Positions 25,327-33,171 of a DNA stretch of 64,000 bases are shown here, piece by piece. Under the pieces are notes generated by a model. It had not been told where the DNA came from. It was given only the letters and a program-made list of their open reading frames with translations, and made no database searches. Source of the stretch: Spongiactinospora rosea (lineage in GTDB: Bacteria; Actinomycetota; Actinomycetes; Streptosporangiales; Streptosporangiaceae); assembly GCF_003315795.1 (NCBI RefSeq), contig NZ_QMEY01000005.1, positions 310,001 to 374,000 on the forward strand. The letters run 5' to 3'. Position 1 is the stretch's first letter, and the number at the start of each line of letters is the position of its first letter. Both the position numbers and the translations under genes were made by a program.

Positions 25327-26247
25327 ATGTCCTCCTCGACCGTGGTCACCGGTCCCCCCGTAGGCGAGCTGGTCATCGTCCCGCGCAGGCACCCCGGGCG
25401 CTGGCTCGCCGCCGCCGTCATCGCGGTGATCCTGGGGCTGCTGGGCTGGTCGGTCCTGACCAACGCGAACTTCGGCTGGCCCACCGTCGGCGACTACCTG
25501 CGCGACGTCTCCATCGGCAGGGGCATCGTCATCACGCTGGAACTGACGGTGCTGTGCATGCTGGTCGGCCTGGTACTCGGCACGGTCATCGCGATCGGCC
25601 GCATGTCGCCCAATCCGGTGATCCGCGCGACCGCGTTCGGCTACATCTGGTTCTTCAGGGGCACGCCGGTCCTGGTGCAACTGCTGTTCTGGTTCAACCT
25701 GGCCGCGCTCTATCCGCAGATCACCTTCGGGATTCCGGGCGTCGCGCTGGACGCGAACACGCTCATCACGCCCATGATGGCGGCGGTCCTGGGCCTCGGC
25801 CTCAACGAGGCCGCCTACATGGCCGAGATCGTCAGGGCCGGCATCCAGTCGGTCCCTCCAGGCCAGTCGGAGGCCGCGAGCGCCCTCGGGCTCACCCGCC
25901 TAGAGACCATGCGCCGCGTCATCCTCCCGCAGGCCATGCGGGTCATCATCCCGCCCACCGGAAACGAGACGATCGGCATGCTCAAGACCACCTCGCTGGT
26001 CAGCGTGCTGGCCGTACCGGACCTGCTGTACTCGGCCCAGACGATCTACGCCCGCACCTTCGAGACGATCCCGCTGCTCATCGTGGCCAGCATCTGGTAC
26101 ATCGTCGTCACCTCGATCCTGTCGGTCGGCCAGTACTACCTGGAGCGCCACTACGCCCGCGGATCCGTGCGGCAGGAGCGGACGCCGCTCCGGCGGCTCG
26201 CCGGCCTTCTGGGAATCGGCCGGCGCGGCACATGGAGGAAGAAATGA
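25327..26247 (+). CDS. Amino-acid ABC transporter permease (HisM/GlnP type)
   Basis: A 306-residue membrane protein with about five hydrophobic helices after an N-terminal one. TYPE-specific blocks are WFFRGTPVLVQLLFWFNL (the RGTP motif of polar amino-acid permeases) and the EAA loop EAASALGLTRLETMRRVILPQA that docks on the ATPase. GNETIGMLKTTSLVSV is likewise typical. It starts three bases after the binding-protein stop and overlaps the ATPase start by 4 bp. Only one permease is present, so it probably works as a homodimer. Confidence 0.93.
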   Translation: MSSSTVVTGPPVGELVIVPRRHPGRWLAAAVIAVILGLLGWSVLTNANFGWPTVGDYLRDVSIGRGIVITLELTVLCMLVGLVLGTVIAIGRMSPNPVIRATAFGYIWFFRGTPVLVQLLFWFNLAALYPQITFGIPGVALDANTLITPMMAAVLGLGLNEAAYMAEIVRAGIQSVPPGQSEAASALGLTRLETMRRVILPQAMRVIIPPTGNETIGMLKTTSLVSVLAVPDLLYSAQTIYARTFETIPLLIVASIWYIVVTSILSVGQYYLERHYARGSVRQERTPLRRLAGLLGIGRRGTWRKK

Positions 26248-27032
26248 CCGGACCGGCCCCGGAGGGCACCGGGCAGGTGATCGTGCGCGCGGAGGGCGTC
26301 CGGCATTCGTACGGCAGGACCGAAGTGCTCAAAGGCATCGACCTGGAGGTCCACGCCGGCGAAGTGGTCTGCATGATCGGCCCCTCGGGATCGGGCAAGA
26401 GCACCCTGCTGCGCTGCGTCAACCATCTGGAGGTCATCAGCAGCGGACGGCTGTGGGTCGATGGGCACCTGGTGGGCTACCGGCAGAAGGGCAACAGGCT
26501 CCACGAGCTGAGCGACAAGGAGATCTGCCGGCGCCGGGCCGGTGTCGGCATGGTCTTCCAGCAGTTCAACCTCTTTCCGCACATGACCGTGCTGGAGAAC
26601 CTCATCGAGGCGCCCTGCCGGGTACTGCGCGAGCCGAAGAAGGAGGTCACCGAACGCGCGCTCGGACTGCTGCGGCAGGTGGGCCTGTCGGAGAAGCACG
26701 GTGCCTATCCCGCGCAGCTCTCCGGCGGGCAGCAACAGCGCGTCGCGATCGCCCGGGCGCTGTGCATGCGGCCCAAGCTCATGCTCTTCGACGAGCCGAC
26801 CTCGGCACTGGACCCCGAGCTGGTCGGCGACGTACTCGACGTGATGCGCGCCCTGGCCCGGTCCGGGATGACGATGGTCGTCGTCACCCACGAGATCGGG
26901 TTCGCCCGCGACGTCGCCGACCGGGTGGTGTTCCTCGACGACGGCAAGATCGTCGAGTCGGGACCGTCCGGCCAGGTGATCTCCTCGCCGCGGCATGAAC
27001 GCACGCGGGCGTTTCTCGCCGCCGTCCGCTGA
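26244..27032 (+). CDS. Amino-acid ABC transporter ATP-binding protein (GlnQ type)
   Basis: A 262-residue ATPase with Walker A GPSGSGKS, Q-loop VFQQFNLFPHMTVLENL, signature LSGGQQQR, Walker B LMLFDEP and H-loop VVVTHEIGF. All are canonical for the polar amino-acid group. ATG 26244 follows GGAGG by five bases and overlaps the permease stop; ATG 26232 would be too close to a ribosome site. It powers import for the cluster. Fifteen bases of purine-rich leader then precede the SDR gene, suggesting the same transcript. Confidence 0.93.
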   Translation: MTGPAPEGTGQVIVRAEGVRHSYGRTEVLKGIDLEVHAGEVVCMIGPSGSGKSTLLRCVNHLEVISSGRLWVDGHLVGYRQKGNRLHELSDKEICRRRAGVGMVFQQFNLFPHMTVLENLIEAPCRVLREPKKEVTERALGLLRQVGLSEKHGAYPAQLSGGQQQRVAIARALCMRPKLMLFDEPTSALDPELVGDVLDVMRALARSGMTMVVVTHEIGFARDVADRVVFLDDGKIVESGPSGQVISSPRHERTRAFLAAVR

Positions 27033-27076
27033 CACCGAACACCTGTAAAGGAAAGAAGAGAAAGAAAGGAAGGACG

Positions 27077-27901
27077 ATGAGTCGATCGCTGGAGGGCAAG
27101 GTGGCCGTGGTGACCGGCGCGGGCGGTGGCATCGGTTCGGCCGTCGCCAGGAAGCTGGCCGAACTGGGCACCCGCGTCACGGTCAACGACGTGGACGAGG
27201 CCAGGGCGAAGTCCGTGACGGAGGACATCACCCGTGGCGGGGGACGGGCACGGACCGCGGCCGGGGACGTTTCGGACGCGGCGACGGTCAACGACATCAT
27301 GGACGACACGGTGCGGGCCTTCGGCCGCATCGACGTCGTGGTGAACACCGCGGGCCTGATCGGCCAGGTCAGGCACTTCCTCGACGCCGATGAGGAGTGG
27401 TGGGATCGCGTACTGCGGGTGAACCTGCGCAGTGTGTTCCTCTGCTCGCACGCGGCCGCCAAGTACATGGTGGAGCAGGGCTCCGGGGTGATCATTTCCA
27501 CCTCCAGCGGGGGCGCGACCAGAGCCCACCGCGGCGAGGTCGCCTACGACGCCTCCAAGGGCGGCATCGAGGCGATGACCCGCGCGCTGGCGGTCGACCT
27601 CGCGCCCTACGGGATCCGCGTGAACGCGGTGTCGCCGGGGTCGATCAACGTGGCGCCCCCCGGCGCGGTCAGCGCGGAAGAACTCGCCGAACGTGGCAGG
27701 ACGGTGCCACTGGGCCGCGTGGGGATACCGGACGACCTCGCCTCCGCCTACGCCTTCCTCGCCTCCGACGAGGCCGCCTACATCACCGGCGTCGTCGTAC
27801 CCGTCGACGGAGGAATGATCATCCAGCAGAGGTCCCCACAGGTGGACATCTTCGGCCTGGACCGGTACCCCGCCGTCGGCCTCCTGTCCGGCCCACGCTG
27901 A
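27077..27901 (+). CDS. Short-chain dehydrogenase of the amino-acid cluster
   Basis: A 274-residue classical SDR with cofactor motif TGAGGGIG (13-20), NTAG in place of NNAG, catalytic S in STSSGG, YDASK as the Tyr-xxx-Lys pair and SPGSI after it. VNDVDEA after beta-2 favours NAD over NADP. The ribosome site is a long GA-rich run (GGAAGGACG). It closes the 16.8-27.9 kb cluster, 44 bp after the transporter ATPase. A likely role is oxidation of a hydroxyl on the imported compound or on an intermediate. Confidence 0.9.
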   Translation: MSRSLEGKVAVVTGAGGGIGSAVARKLAELGTRVTVNDVDEARAKSVTEDITRGGGRARTAAGDVSDAATVNDIMDDTVRAFGRIDVVVNTAGLIGQVRHFLDADEEWWDRVLRVNLRSVFLCSHAAAKYMVEQGSGVIISTSSGGATRAHRGEVAYDASKGGIEAMTRALAVDLAPYGIRVNAVSPGSINVAPPGAVSAEELAERGRTVPLGRVGIPDDLASAYAFLASDEAAYITGVVVPVDGGMIIQQRSPQVDIFGLDRYPAVGLLSGPR

Positions 27902-28091
27902 ACCCCGGGCCGGCCAGGCCCTGGCCGCCGACGTAGGCCACTCCGTGCGACTCGACGACGTTCCAGAGGTCGCTGTCGCCTGTGCCGGTGCGCCGCCATC
28001 GCTCCTCGCCAGAGCCGGCGTCCGATGCGGAGGTGCGTCCGGTGCTGTCGCCGATGACGATGGGGTGGTGCCCGACAGCGCCGTCCGTACG

Positions 28092-28165
28092 GAGCGGGCG
28101 CGGATCCGGGAGCTGGAGCGGGAGAACACCGAGTTGCGGGAGAAGCCGGCGTTCTTGAAAAAGCA
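28092..28165 (+). mobile_element. IS3-family OrfA remnant
   Basis: One frame reads ERARIRELERENTELREKP followed by AFLKK, the leucine-zipper end of IS3-family OrfA (usually RENxELRxENxFLKKA). The HTH before it and all of OrfB are missing, and no terminal inverted repeats were found. It is a scar of an insertion element just after the amino-acid cluster. The rest of 27902-28312 holds no recognisable gene. Confidence 0.6.
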
Positions 28166-28312
28166 GCCTTGCGTTCCAGTGGTCGTCCGGAAGGACCGGA
28201 GACCGCAGGGGCCGCGAGCCCTGGGCCGTGAGCGGGAGGAATACCTCCGGCTCACAATGCGTCGCCCCGGCCGCCACGGCATGTCCGCGGAGGCCGGGAG
28301 AAGCGGGGAGGC

Positions 28313-28430
28313 TCAGTACACGCGCTCGATGCGCAGGCCCTGGTGGATCTGGCCGACCCGGTTCTGGTCGGCCTTGGTCGCGACCAACCGCACGGCCACA
28401 CCGTCCCGGCAGATCTTCGGTGGCGGTGCC
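28313..28430 (-). pseudogene. C-terminal fragment of an unrecognised protein
   Basis: A short minus-strand frame ends KICRDGVAVRLVATKADQNR then VGQIHQGLRIERVY and a TGA stop. The orderly composition and GC-rich third positions look like real coding sequence, but there is no start and the 5' part dissolves near 28430. I do not recognise the family. It lies beside the IS3 scar and is probably another truncated gene. Confidence 0.35.
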
Positions 28431-28459
28431 GTCCACGCGGGCCATCCTCTATGAGGCGG

Positions 28460-29653
28460 CTATGGGTGGACCTTCTCCGTGATCGGGGCCGGTGCGGCCG
28501 CCAGGCGGTGCCTGCGTTTGGGCAGGCCGTAGGTGGGGTGGGAGGTGGCCCACAGGGCCATCGTGAGGATGGCCGCCTTGACGCGCGCGGCGTTGCGGCC
28601 ACCTGCGTACTTCGGCTTTGGCCGCCCCTCGTCGTCGACCGTCTGCAAGATGCCGTCCCGCCGTCCGAGGCTGATGTGGTTGTAGGAGTGGACCAGCTTG
28701 GTGTTCGCGACCGGGCGCCCGGTCAGGCGTCCCACGATCGCCTCGATGGCCTGCCGGCCGGTGTGGCCCGCCGACGCGCAGGACATCGGCAGTGGCCGGC
28801 CGCTGTCGCCGACGGCGTGGACGCTGTCGCCGATGGCGTACACGTTCGGGTGTGAGGCCGACCGCATGGTGCGATCGACGGTGATCTGACCGGTTTCGGT
28901 GACCTCCAGCCCGCCCGCGGCGGCGATGGGGCCGACCGCGAACCCGGCCGTCCACACGGTCGCGTCGGAGGCCAGGGTGGTGCCGTCGGCGCACAGCACC
29001 CGCGTCGCCTCGACGGCTGTGACGGTGGTGTGCGCGAGGACGGTGATGCCCAGCCGGTCGCAGGCCCGGCGCAGGTGGCCGCGAGCGCCGGCGGACAGCC
29101 GGGCGCCCGGCTCGCCGCGGGCGATGAACGTCACCGACAGGCCGGGCCGGGATTCGGCGATCTCGGTGGCCGTCTCGATACCGGTCGGCCCGTCGCCGAC
29201 GACCAGCACATTCCCGCCCTCGCCCCGTCTGTCCAGATCGTCCAGGCGTTCGCGCAGGCGCAGCGCCGAGGGCCGGCCGGTGACGTCGAAGGCGTACTCG
29301 GCCACACCGGGGACGCCGTGGTCGGCGACGTGGCTCCCGAGCGCGTAGACAAGCGTGTCGTAGCCGAGTTCGCCGCCACCGTCGGCCATGGCGACGATCT
29401 GGCGCTGGGGGAGGATGGCGGCGACACGGGCCAGGCGCAGCCGTATCCCCGTGCCCGCGAAGACGTCGGCGAGCTTCGGAGCCTCGATCTCCTGGCCGGT
29501 CGCCAACTGGGGCAGCCGCATGCGCTGGACGAAGTCCGGTACGGCGTTGACCACGGTGATCTCGGTGTCGGCCGGGGACAGCCGGCGGGCCAGGTTCCCG
29601 GCCGCGTAGGCCCCGGCATAACCGGCGCCGAGGACCACGATGCGGTGTTTCAT
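28460..29653 (-). CDS. NDH-2-like NAD(P)H/FAD-dependent oxidoreductase
   Basis: A 397-residue two-Rossmann flavoprotein. The FAD site is IVVLGAGYAGAYAA at the start. The NAD(P) site is VLVVGDGPTGIETATEIAE (about 149-167). The second FAD contact is NVYAIGDSV (about 285-293). There is no clear C-terminal membrane helix, so a soluble reductase is as likely as a respiratory NDH-2. ATG 29653 is preceded by AGGAGCG. It is divergent from the ECF41 sigma gene; oxidoreductases are one of the three classes that habitually sit next to ECF41 factors and are controlled by them. Confidence 0.88.
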   Translation of the reverse strand: MKHRIVVLGAGYAGAYAAGNLARRLSPADTEITVVNAVPDFVQRMRLPQLATGQEIEAPKLADVFAGTGIRLRLARVAAILPQRQIVAMADGGGELGYDTLVYALGSHVADHGVPGVAEYAFDVTGRPSALRLRERLDDLDRRGEGGNVLVVGDGPTGIETATEIAESRPGLSVTFIARGEPGARLSAGARGHLRRACDRLGITVLAHTTVTAVEATRVLCADGTTLASDATVWTAGFAVGPIAAAGGLEVTETGQITVDRTMRSASHPNVYAIGDSVHAVGDSGRPLPMSCASAGHTGRQAIEAIVGRLTGRPVANTKLVHSYNHISLGRRDGILQTVDDEGRPKPKYAGGRNAARVKAAILTMALWATSHPTYGLPKRRHRLAAAPAPITEKVHP

Positions 29654-29770
29654 GTGTCGCTCCTGATGGTTGGCTTGCTTCCGGTCGTTCTTTCGTCCTG
29701 ACGACCATGCGGCGTCTGCGCCCCGGACTTCGTGACAGTGCGCTGGTATGGGGGTGTCACCGATCACGGC

Positions 29771-29797
29771 TGTCACACATCGGTGGGCGCCGGCGCC
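29771..29797 (+). promoter_or_regulatory. Possible ECF41-type promoter
   Basis: TGTCACA (29771-29777) is followed after exactly 16 bp by CGCC (29794-29797). The published ECF41 consensus is TGTCACA, 16 bp, CGTC, so there is one mismatch. It lies 47 bp before the sigma gene start, fitting autoregulation. A second, weaker match (TGTCACC at 29755) overlaps it. No equally good site faces the oxidoreductase gene. Confidence 0.5.
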
Positions 29798-29843
29798 TTG
29801 TGCATGGGAGCAGGAGTCGCGGGAGTACAGACAGGAGCCAGGG

Positions 29844-30785
29844 ATGAACGAGCGCCGGCACGCGACGACGGGCACAACCGGGCCGGCCGCGGGCGGCGGC
29901 CGGATGGACCCGGCGACCAGGGCGTTCCTCGCTCATCGCAGCCTGCTGTTCACCGTCGCCTACGAGATGCTCGGCTCGGCGGCCGACGCCGAGGACGCGC
30001 TGCAGGAGACCTGGTTGCGGTGGGTCAAGGTCGACCTCGGGCAGGTGTCCGACCAGCGCGCGTACCTCGTGCGGATCACCACCCGGCGCGCGCTGGACCG
30101 GCTGCGCGCCATTCGGCGCCGTAAAGAGGACTACGTCGGCCCCTGGCTGCCCGAGCCGCTGCTCACCGCGCCGGACGTGGCCGAGGACGTCGAACTCGCC
30201 GAGAGCGTGTCGATGGCGCTGATGCTCGTCCTTGAGACGCTCTCACCCACCGAACGCGCCGTCTTCGTGCTGCGCGAGGTCTTCGGTGTCGGTCACGAGG
30301 AGATCGCCGCCGCCGTCGGCAAGAGCTCCGCGGCCGTCCGGCAGATCGCGCACCGCGCCCGCCGCCACGTCGAGGCCCGCCGCCCGCGCGAGGCGGTCTC
30401 CCCGAGCCAGGCCCGGATGGCCGTGGAGTCGTTCCAGCGCGCGCTGGAGACCAGGGACCTGCAGGGCCTGCTCGACGTGCTCGCCCCGCAGGTCGTTCTG
30501 GTGAGCGACGGCGGAGGTGTGAAACAGGCCGCGCCGCAGCCGATCACCGGCGCCGGCAAGGTGGCCCGCATGATCGTCAACGGCCTCGGCAAGGCCCAGG
30601 TCACGCTCACCAGCGAGCCCATCGTGGTCAACGGCAACCCGGCACTTCTCCTCCGCGTGGACGGAGAGATCGACGGCGTCATAGCGGCCCGGGTCGAGGA
30701 CGCCCGCATCACCGGCCTCTACTACGTCCGCAACCCGCAGAAGCTGACCCGCATCGCAACGGAGACCCCGCTCACCCTGCGATGA
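29844..30785 (+). CDS. ECF sigma factor of the ECF41 (SigJ-like) group
   Basis: A 313-residue sigma factor with region 2 (FTVAYEMLGSAADAEDALQE), region 4 (SPTERAVFVLREVFGVGHEE) and a C-terminal SnoaL-like domain instead of an anti-sigma partner. Group marks are all there: WLPEPL in the linker, DGGGVK near 232, and NPQKL near the end (consensus WLPEP, DGGGR/K, NPDKL). In ECF41 proteins this tail tunes activity from within. ATG 29844 follows AGGAG by seven bases; the longer frame starts inside the promoter. It is divergent from an oxidoreductase, the standard context. Confidence 0.92.
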   Translation: MNERRHATTGTTGPAAGGGRMDPATRAFLAHRSLLFTVAYEMLGSAADAEDALQETWLRWVKVDLGQVSDQRAYLVRITTRRALDRLRAIRRRKEDYVGPWLPEPLLTAPDVAEDVELAESVSMALMLVLETLSPTERAVFVLREVFGVGHEEIAAAVGKSSAAVRQIAHRARRHVEARRPREAVSPSQARMAVESFQRALETRDLQGLLDVLAPQVVLVSDGGGVKQAAPQPITGAGKVARMIVNGLGKAQVTLTSEPIVVNGNPALLLRVDGEIDGVIAARVEDARITGLYYVRNPQKLTRIATETPLTLR

Positions 30786-30825
30786 ACGAACGAACTCCGC
30801 CAGATCTCTGACCGGGAGGTCCTTC

Positions 30826-32049
30826 ATGACGAACAGCGCCGCCGGTGAACTCGCCGGCCTCACGTTGCCCATCGAGCGTGGCTGCCCGTTCGCCCCGCCC
30901 ACCGCCTACGAACGGCTGCGCGAGCAGGGGCCGATCAACAAGGTCCGCCTGGCGAGTGGCGGTGAGGCGTGGTGGGTGTCCGGGCATGAGGAAGGCCGCG
31001 CCGTCCTCGCCGACCCGCGCTTCTCCTGCGACAAACGCAAGGACGGCTTCCCGCTCTTCACCCTCGACGCGGCGACCCTGCGGCGGCTTCGCAGCCGGCC
31101 GCCGCTGATGCTCAGCCTGGACGGCGCCGAGCACGCGGCGGCCCGCCGCGCGGTGATCGGCGAGTTCACCCTGCGGCGGCTGGCCGCGCTGCGCCCGCGC
31201 ATCCAAGGCATCGTCGACCACTTCATCGACGACATGCTCGACACCGACCGGCGGCCGGTCGACCTGGTACAGGCGCTGTCCCTGCCGGTGCCCTCCCTGG
31301 TGATCTGCGAACTGCTCGGCGTCCCCTACACCGATCATGACTTCTTCCAAAGCCGCAGCACCATGATGGTGGGCCGGACCTCGCTGGAAGAGCGCGGGCG
31401 AGCCTTCGCCGAACTGCGCGCCTACGTCGATGACCTGGTCACCCGCAAAGAGTCCGAACCCGGCGATGACCTGCTCAGCCGGCAGATCGCGAGGCAGCGC
31501 CGGGACGGAGCCCTTGACCACGGGGGTCTGGTGAGCCTGGCCTTTCTGCTGCTGACCGCCGGACACGAGACCACCGCGAACATGATCTCGCTCGGCGTCG
31601 TCGGGTTGCTGTCCCACCCGGAACAACTGGCCCTGATCACGGCCGACCCGGGCAGGACGCCGATGGCCCTGGAGGAACTGCTGCGCTACTTCACCATCGC
31701 CGACGGAGTCACCTCCCGCCTGGCCACCGAAGACGTGCAGATCAGCGGGGTGAGCATCAAGGCCGGCGAGGGTGTCATCGTCTCGACCCTGTCGGCCGAC
31801 TGGGACCCGGCGGTGTTCACGGACCCGGCCGAACTGGACATCGAGCGCGGGGGCCGCCACCACATCGCCTTCGGCTTCGGCCCGCACCAGTGCCTCGGCC
31901 AGAACCTGGCCCGGATGGAACTACAGATCGTCTTCGACACGTTGTTCCGCCGCGTCCCCGCTCTGCGGCTCGCCGCACCGGCCGAGGACCTGCCGTACAA
32001 GGCCGACGCCGTCGTCTACGGAGTACACGAACTCCCGGTCACCTGGTGA
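30826..32049 (+). CDS. Cytochrome P450 (CYP105-like)
   Basis: A 407-residue P450 with I-helix AGHETT (245-250), K-helix EELLR (283-287) and heme loop FGFGPHQCLG (349-358), axial Cys356, followed by QNLARMEL. That last block is characteristic of CYP105. ATG follows GGGAGG. It lies 40 bp after the ECF41 gene on the same strand, so it may be co-transcribed with it or activated by it. No ferredoxin is adjacent. CYP105 members oxidise diverse drugs and secondary metabolites. Confidence 0.93.
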   Translation: MTNSAAGELAGLTLPIERGCPFAPPTAYERLREQGPINKVRLASGGEAWWVSGHEEGRAVLADPRFSCDKRKDGFPLFTLDAATLRRLRSRPPLMLSLDGAEHAAARRAVIGEFTLRRLAALRPRIQGIVDHFIDDMLDTDRRPVDLVQALSLPVPSLVICELLGVPYTDHDFFQSRSTMMVGRTSLEERGRAFAELRAYVDDLVTRKESEPGDDLLSRQIARQRRDGALDHGGLVSLAFLLLTAGHETTANMISLGVVGLLSHPEQLALITADPGRTPMALEELLRYFTIADGVTSRLATEDVQISGVSIKAGEGVIVSTLSADWDPAVFTDPAELDIERGGRHHIAFGFGPHQCLGQNLARMELQIVFDTLFRRVPALRLAAPAEDLPYKADAVVYGVHELPVTW

Positions 32050-32064
32050 GGCCGCGCGGGGCGC

Positions 32065-32541
32065 TCAGATCCTCCCTTTCGCGGGCAGTACCGGCTCCAG
32101 CCGGAACATGCCCGTGACCATTTCCGCCGCCTCGCCGGCCGGCCGGGTGCGACCGGCCATGGCGTCCAGCACATCGACGGTGGTGATCATGCCGATGAAG
32201 GACCCGTCCGCCGCCATGACCGGTACCGCGTCGCAGCCCGCGTCCCGCATCACCGCCGCCACGTGCGGCAGGGACGCGTCCTGGCGGACGTGGGGGATGC
32301 GCCGCCCGGGCAGCAAGCGGCGCAGCGGCGTACGGGACTGCGCCTCCGGGCCGCCCGGCCAGGACGCCGCCAGGTCCTCCTTGGTGAGGATGCCCAGCAG
32401 CAGGCCGTGCTCGTTCACCACAGGCAGGTGGTGGATGCCCGCCCGGCGCATCACCTCCCACGCCATCAGCGGGGACTCCTCAGGCCGGACGATCACCAGG
32501 GCCCGGCTCATCACCTGAACGGCGGTCAGCGTCTCATCCAT
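32065..32541 (-). CDS. Tandem CBS-domain protein
   Basis: A 158-residue protein made of two CBS domains: VQVMSRALVIVRPEESPLMA through HHLPVVNEHGLLLGILTKED, then RIPHVRQDASLPHVAAVM through DAVPVMAADGSFIGMITTVD. A short linker rich in Arg and Pro lies between them. CBS pairs bind adenosyl nucleotides and usually sense energy state. ATG 32541 is used because AAGGGGG lies eight bases before it; earlier ATGs at 32547 and 32559 fit worse. It lies 14 bp after the truncated GAF gene on the same strand. Such stand-alone CBS proteins are common in actinobacterial dormancy and hypoxia regulons. Confidence 0.9.
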   Translation of the reverse strand: MDETLTAVQVMSRALVIVRPEESPLMAWEVMRRAGIHHLPVVNEHGLLLGILTKEDLAASWPGGPEAQSRTPLRRLLPGRRIPHVRQDASLPHVAAVMRDAGCDAVPVMAADGSFIGMITTVDVLDAMAGRTRPAGEAAEMVTGMFRLEPVLPAKGRI

Positions 32542-32555
32542 GGCCATCCCCCTTT

Positions 32556-33005
32556 TCAACGCGGCCAGGTCCAGTCGCGGACCCAGGCCGGGTCCTCACC
32601 GTGCTCGCGGGTGTGGGCGCGGGCCCGCAGCCGGGCGTCGGCCAGCCGCAGCGGCCGGGGTTTCTTGATCAACAGCCCGAGCAGGCCCAGCCCGTGCGGC
32701 CAGTGCTCGATCCTGGCGATCTCCTCCTCGCTCAGCCCCACCGGGATGAACTGGACCAACGTGTCCTCCCGGCCGACCACGCCCAGCGCCCCGTAGCCGG
32801 CGTCCACCAGCGTGGTCGCGGTCCGCACGATCCGCCGCAGCACCGTCTCCAGGTCCAGGTCACTGCCGACCGACACCACCGCGTCGAGCAGGGCATGCAC
32901 GCGGTCGCGCGTCGCCAGCACGGCCTCCAGCCGGACCTGCAGCTCCGACAGCAACTCGTCCAGTCGCATGCCCGGCAACAACGGGCGCGCCTTGTCCTCG
33001 GCCAT
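32556..33005 (-). CDS. GAF-domain fragment of a DevS/DosT-like sensor
   Basis: A 149-residue protein matching only the N-terminus of DevS-type kinases: LLPGMRLDELLSELQVRLEA, the helix RDRVHALLDAVVSVGSDLDLE and the GAF core VDAGYGALGVVG. LGLLGLLIKKPRPLRLADA follows. In full kinases the GAF continues with a second GAF and HisKA_3/HATPase domains. Here the frame stops after REHGEDPAWVRDWTWPR. The His expected to bind heme in DosT/DevS lies at or beyond the point where similarity is lost, so heme sensing is doubtful. It is either a truncated kinase or a small stand-alone sensor. Confidence 0.72.
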   Translation of the reverse strand: MAEDKARPLLPGMRLDELLSELQVRLEAVLATRDRVHALLDAVVSVGSDLDLETVLRRIVRTATTLVDAGYGALGVVGREDTLVQFIPVGLSEEEIARIEHWPHGLGLLGLLIKKPRPLRLADARLRARAHTREHGEDPAWVRDWTWPR

Positions 33006-33077
33006 ACTCGGCAGTCTGCCACCGGCCCGCCGGCTCGGTACCCCCGACAGGTGGGCGAACGGGCTGGAGAGATGGTG

Positions 33078-33120
33078 ACTGTTAGTATAACAATGATTGA
33101 CGCACTGTAGTATTGAGCGT
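33078..33120. promoter_or_regulatory. AT-rich divergent regulatory stretch
   Basis: Between the GAF gene (minus) and the membrane gene (plus) is an unusually AT-rich stretch. It contains the palindrome TGTTA-GTA-TAACA (33080-33092), then TTGACG and a second TGTAGTATT. Loss of GC here, in a 70% GC window, marks a promoter or operator region. Which gene it serves is not clear. Confidence 0.4.
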
Positions 33121-33171
33121 GTCGGGGCGCGACCGTCAGACGTGGTGTTCTCACATATCCGGAGGCGACGC

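Noticed and set aside
27911..27926. GGCCAG-GCC-CTGGCC hairpin after the SDR gene as terminator
   Set aside because: Only six base pairs and no T-run; common by chance at this GC content.
27945..28454. 169-codon frame as an intact transposase
   Set aside because: Only about 25 residues match IS3 OrfA; the flanks are unrelated and no inverted repeats are present.
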